The notes beneath the pieces were generated by a model. It was not told the origin of the DNA and did no database searches. It worked only from the letters and a program-made list of their open reading frames with translations. Positions 25,019 through 33,738 of a stretch of DNA of 64,000 nucleotides are shown here, piece after piece. How positions within the stretch are numbered: position 1 is the first letter of the stretch; every line of letters begins with the position of its first letter. The stretch is from positions 124,001-188,000 of the forward strand of contig NZ_LWHJ01000031.1 of the NCBI RefSeq assembly GCF_001652725.1. Reading direction: 5' to 3'. Source of the stretch: Pedobacter psychrophilus. Its GTDB lineage: Bacteria; Bacteroidota; Bacteroidia; Sphingobacteriales; Sphingobacteriaceae. The position numbers were made by a program, and so were the translations under genes.

Positions 25019-25365
25019 GGTTTCTAATTATTATTTTATTTAGGCATTTTAATAGGCTTTACTATTTTTTAAAAAAAACAGAAACTTATTTTTTAATGCA
25101 AATCGGCTGACATTCAGCCCAATGTAATAGCTTCTATATTCACTACTTATTTTATAACATAGCTTTTCATTTTCTGAAACATTTATATCTTAAACATTCA
25201 TTTTTAACTTTATCTAAATAGTAATTTTGACTCGATCTCTATGACTTTTGTTTTCTAAAGTAGTTTACCATCAATATCTTGGTTTCCATATTCAATCGCT
25301 ATAAAACATTCCATTAAAATAAAAACACAAATCTACCTCAGTATCATTATCGTTAATCAAGAAAA
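25019..25365. other. AT-rich spacer without a recognised gene
   Basis: About 350 bp between the LOG terminator and the outer-membrane protein gene. I see no open frame of note, no tRNA, and no strong hairpin. It presumably holds the promoter of the next gene, but no clear TTG-N19-TAnnTTTG match was found. Confidence 0.5.
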
Positions 25366-26295
25366 ATGAATAAAAAGAATTTCCTTACCATTTTCCATAT
25401 TTTCAATTGCTTTATAATACTCGCACAAAGCAAGGATTCCATAAATCTGGAATTTATAGAACGCTACAAAGAAAACAGAGAATTATCATACACCTCACCT
25501 TTAAGCGAAATTGGCGCTCCTTCTAAATACATTTTATCCGGAAAATTAACCACCACTTACATGCTATTGGCATCAAAAAAATTGCCTGTTTCTTTTGCAG
25601 TAATTCCTGATTTTACGGTTAGGGTAAGAAATGAAAATTCGGCAGGGGTAAGAACACCGAGTTTTAGATTAGGTGGGGCATTTTATATCCGTTTAAACGA
25701 AAATCCAAATCACTATAAATATGCTGAATTAGGTTTTACTCATCATTCAAACGGACAAGATGCAGAAGCTACCAATACGGATGGAACTATAAATACCTAT
25801 AACGGGAATTTTAGTACCAATTATTTAACCACATCATACCGATTCGGAAATTTCACTTCACATGTTGAAGGACAAAATTATGATTCTTATAACCACAGAG
25901 TTGGTTTAGAATGGCATAAATGGTTTGCCTACGAAAAAGCTTTAGCAAATAATTATGGTTTTACCAGATTGCTATATAATTTCTCACTAAGAAAATATGC
26001 ATTTTACAATTCGAAAAACAGTAAATCTCAATTAGAAAAAGAATATTTAAGGCTAAATGCCGATTTATCTTATGCTGTAAATGCATTGAGTAACAGTCCG
26101 ATAACGGGTGTAAAAAAGAGATTAAATGCGGAATTCACTGCTAATTACAGTTTGCCCTTTATGCAAAATGTTTTTTTAATGGCTACTGCTGGATATTATG
26201 GGGAGGATCCTTACAATATCTATTTTTCAGATCATTATGCTTTTTTACGTTTCGGAATTGCTACTGGGTTTATAAAGTATAAGGTAAAACCCTAA
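25366..26295 (+). CDS. Outer-membrane protein with a phospholipase A1 (OMPLA)-like motif
   Basis: 309 residues. A signal peptide (1-20) precedes a beta-rich region with alternating aromatic residues typical of a barrel. ELGFTHHSNGQ places His126 and Ser128 in the same H-x-S-N-G order as the catalytic His142 and Ser144 of E. coli OMPLA. A downstream Asn to finish the triad (NGNFSTNYL) is possible. It could hydrolyse outer-membrane phospholipids. Overall similarity to OMPLA cannot be judged by eye, so the enzyme call is tentative while the barrel call is safer. It converges with the DUF502 gene, and the two reading frames overlap by 4 bp. Confidence 0.68.
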   Translation: MNKKNFLTIFHIFNCFIILAQSKDSINLEFIERYKENRELSYTSPLSEIGAPSKYILSGKLTTTYMLLASKKLPVSFAVIPDFTVRVRNENSAGVRTPSFRLGGAFYIRLNENPNHYKYAELGFTHHSNGQDAEATNTDGTINTYNGNFSTNYLTTSYRFGNFTSHVEGQNYDSYNHRVGLEWHKWFAYEKALANNYGFTRLLYNFSLRKYAFYNSKNSKSQLEKEYLRLNADLSYAVNALSNSPITGVKKRLNAEFTANYSLPFMQNVFLMATAGYYGEDPYNIYFSDHYAFLRFGIATGFIKYKVKP

Positions 26296-26885
26296 TGAAT
26301 CCCGCTTACTCCACCAGAAACTATAAATTTCATAGCTTGCGCTGATGATATTTTAAGCGGTGTAATTTTATCAGCTTTTACAATCATCACTTGCCCAGCA
26401 AAAGAATATGACCATGGAAAATAAACAGCAACATCGCCTGGTAAACCAAACGAAGTCATATCTTTTTGTGTCAAAAAACCAATCTTCTTAAAACCCTGAT
26501 TGTCTTCTACCAAAACAGGCTCACTTAATTTCTTTTCATCACCTACAAAAGCTTCGGTTAAATCCTTTACAGAAGAATAGATGAATTTAAAAAGTGGTAA
26601 TTTGTTTATCCATCTGCTAATCCAGTTATAAATTGGTTCGGTAATTAAATAGGTAACAACAATACCAGTTAATAAAATAATTAAAATAACCGATAAAATA
26701 CCTAATCCAGGAATATACAATGGCAAACCAGTATAAGGATTAACAAAAAATTTATCGCTTAGATTTAGAGCTGCATCTAAAGAAGAAAATGCCCAAAATA
26801 TTAGGAAGAAGGCAGCACCCAAAGGCAAAACTACCAGTAATCCTTTTACAAAATAATTTAACAGCGCACTAAAAAGCTTTCTCAT
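26292..26885 (-). CDS. DUF502 family membrane protein
   Basis: 197 residues with two strong transmembrane segments (about 10-34 and 55-83) linked by the conserved GLPLYIPGLGI. The C-terminal soluble part has PLFKFIYSSVKDLTEAF and GFLTQKDM, which are DUF502 hallmarks. The function is unknown. The gene starts 10 bp after murF-alr ends, so it is likely co-transcribed with that cell-wall gene. Confidence 0.9.
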   Translation of the reverse strand: MRKLFSALLNYFVKGLLVVLPLGAAFFLIFWAFSSLDAALNLSDKFFVNPYTGLPLYIPGLGILSVILIILLTGIVVTYLITEPIYNWISRWINKLPLFKFIYSSVKDLTEAFVGDEKKLSEPVLVEDNQGFKKIGFLTQKDMTSFGLPGDVAVYFPWSYSFAGQVMIVKADKITPLKISSAQAMKFIVSGGVSGIH

Positions 26886-26894
26886 TTTATTTAT

Positions 26895-29357
26895 TTATTC
26901 GTAATAATAAATCCTCTTTACTCTTTGCGAAATATTAGTGATCACTTCATAAGGAATGGTTTCCATATTTTTAGCTAGATCATAAACTGACAAATCTTCA
27001 CCAAAAACAATCACATCATCTCCAGTATTTACTTCTAAATCACTTACATCCAACATGGTCATATCCATACAGATATTTCCAATCGTTTTAACTTTTTGAT
27101 TATTGATCAACATTTCGCCCTTGCCATTTCCTAAAATCCTAGGAAAGCCATCTGCATAACCAATTTTAACAGTGGCAATTTTACCATCTTTTAGCATTAC
27201 TCCACTCCTACCGTATCCTACCGTATCTCCCTTTTTTAAATGCTTAATTTGAGAAATTGTAGTTTTTAGAGTTGCTACATTAGCCAAAAGATGCTGTTCT
27301 TCTATAACACCTTCAATTCCGTAAAGTCCAATTCCTAAACGCACCATATCAAATTGCGCTTTTGGCCATTTTGTAATTGCCGAAGTGTTAGAAATGTGCT
27401 TTAAAAAAATGTAACCTAACTCTCTTTCAAATTTGGAAGTAATTTTAGAAAATAAATCAATCTGTTGCTGTGTGTAATTATGATGTTTTTCACTTTCGCT
27501 ACCCGCTAGGTGTGAGAACATACTTTTTACTTTAACATTATTATTTTGTTTTAAAAACGATAATAACTCATCAACCTCATCCTCCATAAAACCTAAGCGA
27601 TGCATTCCTGTATCCAATTTAATATGAATTGCTTGTTTACTTAAGTTTTTTGAAGAAACTAAATCGGCGAAAGCCTTTAAAATTCTTAAACTATAAATTT
27701 CTGGCTCTAAGTTATAGTTAATTATCGCTTCAAAGCTTGAAACCTCCGGACCCAAAACCATAATTGGAATAGTAATTCCTGCTTCTCTTAACTCTATACC
27801 TTCATCAGCGTAAGCAACGGATAAATAATCTACGCCATTATGTTGTAATAGATTTGCAATTTCCTCGCTTCCACTTCCATAAGCAAAAGCCTTAACCATA
27901 GCCATTAATTTTACGCCTTTTTTTAATTTGCCTTTATAATGATTTAGGTTGCTAACAATCGCATTTAAATTAATTTCTAAAACAGTTTCATGAATTTTTA
28001 AGCTCAGTTTTTTGCTGATCCTTTCAAACTCAAAATGCCTTGCCCCTTTAATTAAAATGGTTTCGTTATAAATACTTTCCCAGTTAAATCGCTTTAGAAA
28101 ATATTCAGTATCGCTAAAAAAAAGACTATCCTTTTTAAAAAATGACTGATGCTTTTTTAATTCTTTACCAATACCAATAAATTTATCGACTCCTTTATTT
28201 TTAATCAAATGAGCTACATTTTTGTAAAGCTCACTCTCCGCAATTCCGGATTGATAAATATCAGAAAGAATTAATGTTTTTGTTGGATGTTGGTTTTGCT
28301 GGTTTAAAAAATTAAGCGCAATATCTAAAGAAGAAAAATCCGAATTATAAGAATCGTCAATAACATCACTTTGGTTAATGCCTTTTTTTAGCTCTAAACG
28401 CATTTTTACTGGCAATAAATTCATCATCCTATTTTCGATGATGTTCTGCTGGTATCCTAAATATAATAAGGTAGCCCAGCAAATAATTGCATTTTCAATT
28501 GACGATTGACTTGTAAATGGAATGTTTATTTCAATTTCCTTTTCCTGACATGTGCCCTTAATTAAAGTTTGGTTTTCTTTTTTATTGATATCTAGAATCT
28601 GCAAATCAGCATTTTCAGTTAAACTCCAGGTAAAATTTTTTTTAAAATCTTGGCTTTCGCCGATATACTTTTTATTGATGATAACTATTTGAGAATTTTT
28701 AAAGAGTTTTAGTTTTTCATTGATTTTTTCCTCCCTACTATTAAAACCTTCGTCATGAGCGTCGCCAATATTAGTTAGAATTCCAATAGTTGGTTGGATA
28801 ATTTCTTCTAGAACAGCCATTTCATTATTGGTAGAAATTCCAGCTTCAAAAATCCCCAAATTGTATTGATTGCTCATTTGCCAAACGGAAAGAGAAACTC
28901 CCATTTGTGAGTTATAGCTTTTTGGGCTACGGATAATTTCTTGATCATTTACCATTAATTGGTATAACCATTCTTTAACAATGGTTTTGCCATTGCTTCC
29001 TGTAATCCCGATAACTGGATAATCAAAATGTTTTCTATGAGCTTTTGCAAGTTTTTGCATCGCCTTTAAGGCATTACCAACCCATATAAAATTGGCATCC
29101 GGAAAATTTGAAGTGTTAAAATCTTTCTGTGTAATTACAAAAGATTTAACCCCTAATTTATAAAGGCTATCTATAAATTGATGTGCATCTCTTTTACCTT
29201 CTAACGTAAAAAATATAGAGCTAGAAGCGTCAGTTATTTTTCTGCTATCAGTTAGAAGGTTTTTTATATTTTGATGAGGATGACGGAGTAAATCTTGATC
29301 ACCAATTATTTCAGAAATGTTTTGAATGCTGTAAGATAATTCCTTCATCTGCTGCAA
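26895..29357 (-). CDS. Fused MurF ligase / alanine racemase
   Basis: 820 residues made of two enzymes. Residues 1-450 are MurF, which adds D-Ala-D-Ala to the UDP-MurNAc-tripeptide, with the ATP loop GITGSNGKT at 117-125. Residues 455-820 are the PLP-dependent alanine racemase, with the PLP lysine K489 in MVKAFAYGSG, GMHRLGFMEDE near 630, and the tyrosine-bearing TVGYGRSG. The pair makes D-Ala and then uses the dipeptide, so the fusion links supply to use. The D-Ala-D-Ala ligase is elsewhere. This fusion is a known feature of many Bacteroidota. It is divergent from recX (40 bp). Confidence 0.94.
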   Translation of the reverse strand: MQQMKELSYSIQNISEIIGDQDLLRHPHQNIKNLLTDSRKITDASSSIFFTLEGKRDAHQFIDSLYKLGVKSFVITQKDFNTSNFPDANFIWVGNALKAMQKLAKAHRKHFDYPVIGITGSNGKTIVKEWLYQLMVNDQEIIRSPKSYNSQMGVSLSVWQMSNQYNLGIFEAGISTNNEMAVLEEIIQPTIGILTNIGDAHDEGFNSREEKINEKLKLFKNSQIVIINKKYIGESQDFKKNFTWSLTENADLQILDINKKENQTLIKGTCQEKEIEINIPFTSQSSIENAIICWATLLYLGYQQNIIENRMMNLLPVKMRLELKKGINQSDVIDDSYNSDFSSLDIALNFLNQQNQHPTKTLILSDIYQSGIAESELYKNVAHLIKNKGVDKFIGIGKELKKHQSFFKKDSLFFSDTEYFLKRFNWESIYNETILIKGARHFEFERISKKLSLKIHETVLEINLNAIVSNLNHYKGKLKKGVKLMAMVKAFAYGSGSEEIANLLQHNGVDYLSVAYADEGIELREAGITIPIMVLGPEVSSFEAIINYNLEPEIYSLRILKAFADLVSSKNLSKQAIHIKLDTGMHRLGFMEDEVDELLSFLKQNNNVKVKSMFSHLAGSESEKHHNYTQQQIDLFSKITSKFERELGYIFLKHISNTSAITKWPKAQFDMVRLGIGLYGIEGVIEEQHLLANVATLKTTISQIKHLKKGDTVGYGRSGVMLKDGKIATVKIGYADGFPRILGNGKGEMLINNQKVKTIGNICMDMTMLDVSDLEVNTGDDVIVFGEDLSVYDLAKNMETIPYEVITNISQRVKRIYYYE

Positions 29358-29397
29358 AGTTGACGAATATTCGTGAATATCACTAATTTTATAGCCA

Positions 29398-29877
29398 ATG
29401 CTGCAAAAAACAAATGTTCCTTTAGATTATAAATCTGCTTTACAAAAAGCAGAAGCTTTTTGCGCCTACCAAGAACGCAGTCAGTATGAAGTTAGAGGAA
29501 AGTTGATAAGCCTGGGAATTTATTATGAGGAATTAGAAAACATCATCCTAAATTTGATAGAAACTGGTTTTTTAAACGAAGAACGCTTTGCAAACACCTA
29601 TGCAAGAGGTAAAATGAGAATAAAAAGTTGGGGCAAAAACAAAATAAAGCAAGGTTTAAAATTAAAACAAGTATCTCCACCATTAATTAAAAAAGCACTT
29701 CAAAATTTAGATGGTGATGAATATTTAGAAAAATTGGTTGGGCTTTTAGAAAAAAAAGCTCCTTTGATAAAGGAAAAAGTTCGTTTTAAACGCAATTATA
29801 AGCTTTGTCAATATGCAATGAGCAGAGGATTTGAACAAGATTTAATTTTTTATGTGTTGAATGATAGGGAATTATAG
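29398..29877 (+). CDS. recX: Regulatory protein RecX
   Basis: 159 residues. RecX proteins cap RecA filaments and restrain recombination. The three-helix repeats are visible: LQKAEAFCAYQERSQYEVRG, then ETGFLNEERFANTYARGKMR and GKNKIKQGLKLKQVSPPLIK. RecA is not beside it, as is usual in this phylum. It lies between murF-alr (divergent) and the tRNA pair. Confidence 0.9.
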   Translation: MLQKTNVPLDYKSALQKAEAFCAYQERSQYEVRGKLISLGIYYEELENIILNLIETGFLNEERFANTYARGKMRIKSWGKNKIKQGLKLKQVSPPLIKKALQNLDGDEYLEKLVGLLEKKAPLIKEKVRFKRNYKLCQYAMSRGFEQDLIFYVLNDREL

Positions 29878-29906
29878 CAGTAGTTTAACTTTTTTTTAAT
29901 TGAATA

Positions 29907-29936
29907 TTGCATAGAATTATTTTCTGGCTATATTTG
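29907..29936 (+). promoter_or_regulatory. Bacteroidota-type promoter of the tRNA pair
   Basis: TTG at 29907-29909, exactly 19 bp, then TATATTTG at 29929-29936 (TAnnTTTG). The first tRNA starts 34 bp further on. One of the cleanest promoter matches in the window. Confidence 0.75.
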
Positions 29937-29970
29937 CAACCCGCAAGGGAAAGAAAGTTCTTTAAAATAT

Positions 29971-30043
29971 GCGAAAGTAGCTCAGTTGGTAGAGCACAAC
30001 CTTGCCAAGGTTGGGGTCGCGAGTTCGAATCTCGTCTTTCGCT
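29971..30043 (+). tRNA. tRNA-Gly (anticodon GCC)
   Basis: 73 nt cloverleaf: acceptor GCGAAAG pairs with CTTTCGC, D-loop AGCTCAGTTGGTAGAGC, anticodon stem CCTTG-CC-AAGG around GCC, and GTTCGAATC in the T-loop. No encoded CCA. Confidence 0.97.
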
Positions 30044-30092
30044 CTCTTTGGATAATCTCTTTGTGAGTTATCTTTAGTAAGCTTCAATGCTT

Positions 30093-30177
30093 GCTCAGAT
30101 GGTGGAACTGGTAGACACGCAGGACTTAAAATCCTGTTCCTGTTAAGGGAGTGCGGGTTCGATTCCCGCTCTGAGTA
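30093..30177 (+). tRNA. tRNA-Leu (anticodon TAA)
   Basis: 85 nt class II tRNA. Acceptor GCTCAGA pairs with TCTGAGT (first pair G-U), the anticodon loop ACTTAAAAT carries TAA, and a long variable arm is followed by GGTTCGATTCC in the T-arm. It is 49 bp after tRNA-Gly, so the two form one transcript. Confidence 0.97.
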
Positions 30178-30180
30178 CAA

Positions 30181-30213
30181 AACCTCTTTACAAGCCCGTA
30201 AAGAGGTTTTTGT
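30181..30213 (+). terminator. Terminator of the tRNA operon
   Basis: AACCTCTTTAC and GTAAAGAGGTT form an 11-bp perfect stem with an AAGCCC loop, followed by TTTTTG and a second T-run. Confidence 0.88.
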
Positions 30214-30321
30214 TTTTTGAAGAAAATCCACATCTAGAATTGCGAGGCTGATAAAATGGCTTTTAAAAAGGTTTAAATCTGCTTTTCTTTCATTGATGTT
30301 TTAAATATAATATTTCAAATC

Positions 30322-32049
30322 CTATTTTACCGGCAACAAAAATCCAAAAGTACTTCCGGTTCCAATTTCACTTTTTACATAAATACTTCCTTGTTGCGCT
30401 TCTATAAATTCTTTAGAAATGGCTAAACCTAGTCCTGTACCTCCTTTTTCACTGGTATTAGAAGGCACTTGAAAATACTTTTCAAATAATCTCTTCTGGT
30501 ATTTTTCCTCAATCCCTTTGCCAACATCGGTTACAGAAAATTCGATAGCATCATAACCTGGTTTTACACAAACATCAATAGTAGATTTTTCAGGACTGTA
30601 ACGTACTGCATTAGAGAGAAAATTAGTTAGAACCCAAGCTGTTTTTTCTACATCTGCCTTTACTTTAGGTAAATTATTATTCAGCTGGACTTTAAAATCG
30701 ATACCTTTTTGTTGAGCAGAAAATTTAACAGTGTTAATTGCATAATCTACAATATCTTGTGCATTAACTTCATGGATGTTCAACTGAATATTACCACTTT
30801 CTAGTTGCGTTAAATCCAACATCTCTGACGTAATTTTTAGCAACCTTTGAGTATCATCATCAATGTTTTTTAACAAATCGTTTTGCTCATGATTCATATC
30901 TCCTATCCTTTTATCTTTTAACAGTTTGATACTCATCCTAATTGCAGAAATAGGTGTTTTTAATTCGTGGGAGATGATTGACATGAAGTTAGTTTTTGCT
31001 GCATCCAACTCGTGGTATTTTGTGATATTTTTGAGCAGGATAACAGAACCGAAATGTCTTTCAGACATTTCATCATTTTTAGGATTAATTTCTGTTTTTA
31101 GCTCAAAAACTTCCTTTGAAAAAAAACTTTCTTTCTCATCGGCATAAATTCTTAATTCTTTTTGATTTTTCTCGGCTAAAATCTCTCGCATTAAATCATT
31201 TTTTAAGGCGATGTCCAAAGCGTAGCGTCCCTTTAAATCATCAGCTTTAGCATTTAATAAATTCAAAGCAACTGCATTAGCAAACAGGATATTTTTATTT
31301 TCATCCAAGCCAATAACTGCATCCTTCATGTTATTAATAATGGTCTCCAATCTTAGTTTCTCAAATATGATATTCGCTAAATTGCTGTTTTCAAAATCAT
31401 TGAGTCTTTTAGCCATATGATTAAAAGCCTGGGCTAATTGTGCTAACTCGTCGTTTCCCTCTACAACAATACGCTTCTGATAATTTTTAAGGGTAATTTC
31501 TTCAATACCTTCCGTTATCACATTTAAGGGATTAGCAATGTATCCCGGAAAATTAAAAATGAAACTCAAAGCAATCATGATACAGACACTACCAAAAATG
31601 CCGACATATAAAGTTGCATTTTTAGAAGTTTGAAGGGCAATATTATTCTTTAAAACGATGGCTTTCATATTGATATCCATTATTAAATATAAATTAGCCC
31701 TAATGTTGTCTTTTAACTCTTCAATATTATTCGGATTTGATGAGATTTTAGAAAAGTCGACAAAAATGTTATTTGTAACTTTCTCTTCCCCTATTTCGGT
31801 TATATTATTTCTTTGTTTTTGGATGAGTTGATTAATTTTATTGATTTCTTCCGCATTTAACACCTTACCATTTCCACCCAATTCTTGCAGGATAGATTTA
31901 GAAATATCAATTGATAAATAATTGTCCTTTAATATCAATTGAGCGTCTTTAGATAACCTATTGATATACCAGGTAGATGCTACAACCAACCCGATGATGA
32001 GTACAAAAAGAAATCCTGTGCCTAACCTTAATTTTGTTTTAATATTCAT
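30322..32049 (-). CDS. Membrane histidine kinase of the kdp locus (HAMP-PAS-HisKA-HATPase)
   Basis: 575 residues. Transmembrane segments are at about 8-28 and 147-168 flanking an extracytoplasmic helical sensor, then HAMP (about 170-222), PAS (235-345), HisKA with phospho-acceptor His361 in IISHELKTPI, and HATPase with the GKGIEEKYQKRLFEKYF and GGTGLGLAI boxes. It is the last gene of the kdp operon, 7 bp after the KdpD fragment. Since that fragment lacks a kinase domain, this protein probably supplies the kinase. Its partner is likely the sigma54-type response regulator encoded upstream of kdp. Confidence 0.92.
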   Translation of the reverse strand: MNIKTKLRLGTGFLFVLIIGLVVASTWYINRLSKDAQLILKDNYLSIDISKSILQELGGNGKVLNAEEINKINQLIQKQRNNITEIGEEKVTNNIFVDFSKISSNPNNIEELKDNIRANLYLIMDINMKAIVLKNNIALQTSKNATLYVGIFGSVCIMIALSFIFNFPGYIANPLNVITEGIEEITLKNYQKRIVVEGNDELAQLAQAFNHMAKRLNDFENSNLANIIFEKLRLETIINNMKDAVIGLDENKNILFANAVALNLLNAKADDLKGRYALDIALKNDLMREILAEKNQKELRIYADEKESFFSKEVFELKTEINPKNDEMSERHFGSVILLKNITKYHELDAAKTNFMSIISHELKTPISAIRMSIKLLKDKRIGDMNHEQNDLLKNIDDDTQRLLKITSEMLDLTQLESGNIQLNIHEVNAQDIVDYAINTVKFSAQQKGIDFKVQLNNNLPKVKADVEKTAWVLTNFLSNAVRYSPEKSTIDVCVKPGYDAIEFSVTDVGKGIEEKYQKRLFEKYFQVPSNTSEKGGTGLGLAISKEFIEAQQGSIYVKSEIGTGSTFGFLLPVK

Positions 32050-32056
32050 TTTATCC

Positions 32057-33169
32057 CTATGAAATAATGATTAAGTCAATTTCTGTATCACCCATTTTTT
32101 TAAGCAATTTATCAAATAAAGAAGTTTTAAATATTAAATCTAATGGACTTATTTTTGGTTTACCAATGCAAATGGTAGTAATATCATATTTTAAAGCAGT
32201 ATCAAAAATAATATCAGCTACATTATTGCCCTTTACTTTTATTACTTCTGCGCCCATTTCTGTTGCTAATTTAAAATGGTTTATTAAATGCCTTTGTAAA
32301 TCTAATTTAACCCTATCAGGATTTTCATTTTCTCTTTGCACATAAAGCACCATCCATTTAGATTGATAATAGGACGCTAAGCGAGCCGTTTTTCTCAAAA
32401 TCTGTTTGGTGCCTGTTGGATTGGTAGAAATACAGGCAAGAATCTTTTCTTTTCTTAGCTTGACATTGGCTGGTAAACTGTTGGAGATTTTCCTTTCAAG
32501 ATGATGTGCAGTTTCTTTATTGGCCAACTCTCTTAATTGCAGTAATTGCTCAATCTTAAAGAAATTGTTGAGCGCAATCGGAATCTTATCCTCTTTGTAT
32601 ATTTTACCTTCCTTTAATCTTTGGATAAGCTCATCAGCCGTTAAATCTATTTGTATAATTTCATCAGCCATCAAAATGACCTTATCCGGAACAGTTTCTG
32701 AAACTTTAATACCGGTAATTTTTTCTACTTCTTGATTTAAACTTTCTATATGTTGGATATTTATTGCCGAAATCACATTTATGCCCGCATTTAAAATATC
32801 GATAACATCTTGCCACCTTTTTTCGTTTTTGCCACCTTCAATATTTGTATGCGCCAATTCATCAACAATAACCACCTCTGGCTTAACTTGTAGAATGGAT
32901 TTTAAATCCATTTCTTCTAAAGATTTACCTTTATAAAAAATGGATTTTCTTGGGATAATGGGTAAATCTCCAACCAGTTCCTGAGTTTCTTTCCTTTGAT
33001 GCGTTTCAATATAACCTATCTTAACATCTATGTCGTTTTTGATCAAAGCACTCGCTTCCTGCAACATCCGGTAAGATTTTCCAACACCCGCACTCATCCC
33101 CAGATAAATTTTGAATTTACCTTTTTGGTTTACTTTAATTAAATCTAAAAATTGATTTTTTTCGATCAT
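32057..33169 (-). CDS. KdpD N-terminal sensor domains without kinase
   Basis: 370 residues against about 900 in full KdpD. The KdpD domain (about 18-225) keeps the Walker A GMSAGVGKSY at 24-33 and the Walker B VVIVDELAHTN near 100. A universal-stress-protein domain fills 240-370. The transmembrane and histidine-kinase parts of E. coli KdpD are absent; the following gene encodes a membrane kinase. So KdpD appears to be split, with this cytosolic part sensing turgor, K+ or c-di-AMP-like ligands in trans. The stop is followed by 7 bp and the kinase. This truncated form is common in Bacteroidota. Confidence 0.92.
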   Translation of the reverse strand: MIEKNQFLDLIKVNQKGKFKIYLGMSAGVGKSYRMLQEASALIKNDIDVKIGYIETHQRKETQELVGDLPIIPRKSIFYKGKSLEEMDLKSILQVKPEVVIVDELAHTNIEGGKNEKRWQDVIDILNAGINVISAINIQHIESLNQEVEKITGIKVSETVPDKVILMADEIIQIDLTADELIQRLKEGKIYKEDKIPIALNNFFKIEQLLQLRELANKETAHHLERKISNSLPANVKLRKEKILACISTNPTGTKQILRKTARLASYYQSKWMVLYVQRENENPDRVKLDLQRHLINHFKLATEMGAEVIKVKGNNVADIIFDTALKYDITTICIGKPKISPLDLIFKTSLFDKLLKKMGDTEIDLIIIS

Positions 33170-33733
33170 TTATTTCAAGGCATCTAACCGAATGTTCAAA
33201 TCTAATACATTAATAGTTGAAGGCCCAAACAATCCAAATAAAGGTTTATTTTCAATATCCATAACTAATTTCTTAATTTTTTCTTTACCGATATTTCTCG
33301 TACTTGCAATCCTATCTACTTGTACTAAAGCGGCTTCTAAAGAAATTTGTGGGTCTAAACCACTACCAGAAGCCGTTACCAATTCTGATGGTATTGCCGG
33401 TTTATTTACTGTTGGGTTTTCTTTTTGGAATGCAGCAATACGTTCTTCAACTTGTGCTAAATATTCTGGATTTGTTGGGCCTTTATTCGATCCTCCAGAA
33501 CCGCCTCCGTTATAATCAACCGCAGAAGGGCGGCTTTGAAAATACCTGGCTTGGGTAAAAGATTGACCGATTAATTCAAAACCTACCACTTTCCCTTTAA
33601 CGGATATTTTTGACCCTTCCCCTTTGTCTTTTTGCAATTGAGCAATTCCGTAAATAGCTGCAGGATAAACAAAAGCAATGATGATGATAAAAACCAGACT
33701 TAATCTTAACGCTGGTAAAATATGTGTTTTCAT
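33170..33733 (-). CDS. kdpC: Potassium-transporting ATPase subunit C
   Basis: 187 residues with one N-terminal transmembrane segment (about 10-30) and a periplasmic domain. Typical motifs are LIGQSFTQARYFQSRPSAVDYN and SGSGLDPQISLEAALVQV, with the C-terminal LFGPSTINVLDLNIRLD. KdpC stabilises the KdpFABC complex. It is joined directly to the KdpD-fragment gene with no gap and 5 bp after kdpB. Confidence 0.96.
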   Translation of the reverse strand: MKTHILPALRLSLVFIIIIAFVYPAAIYGIAQLQKDKGEGSKISVKGKVVGFELIGQSFTQARYFQSRPSAVDYNGGGSGGSNKGPTNPEYLAQVEERIAAFQKENPTVNKPAIPSELVTASGSGLDPQISLEAALVQVDRIASTRNIGKEKIKKLVMDIENKPLFGLFGPSTINVLDLNIRLDALK

Positions 33734-33738
33734 GATAT

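Noticed and set aside
29962-30231. An 89-codon minus-strand frame covering both tRNA genes
   Set aside because: It overlaps two clear cloverleaf tRNAs and their terminator from the other strand; it is the familiar spurious frame that antisense tRNA sequence yields.
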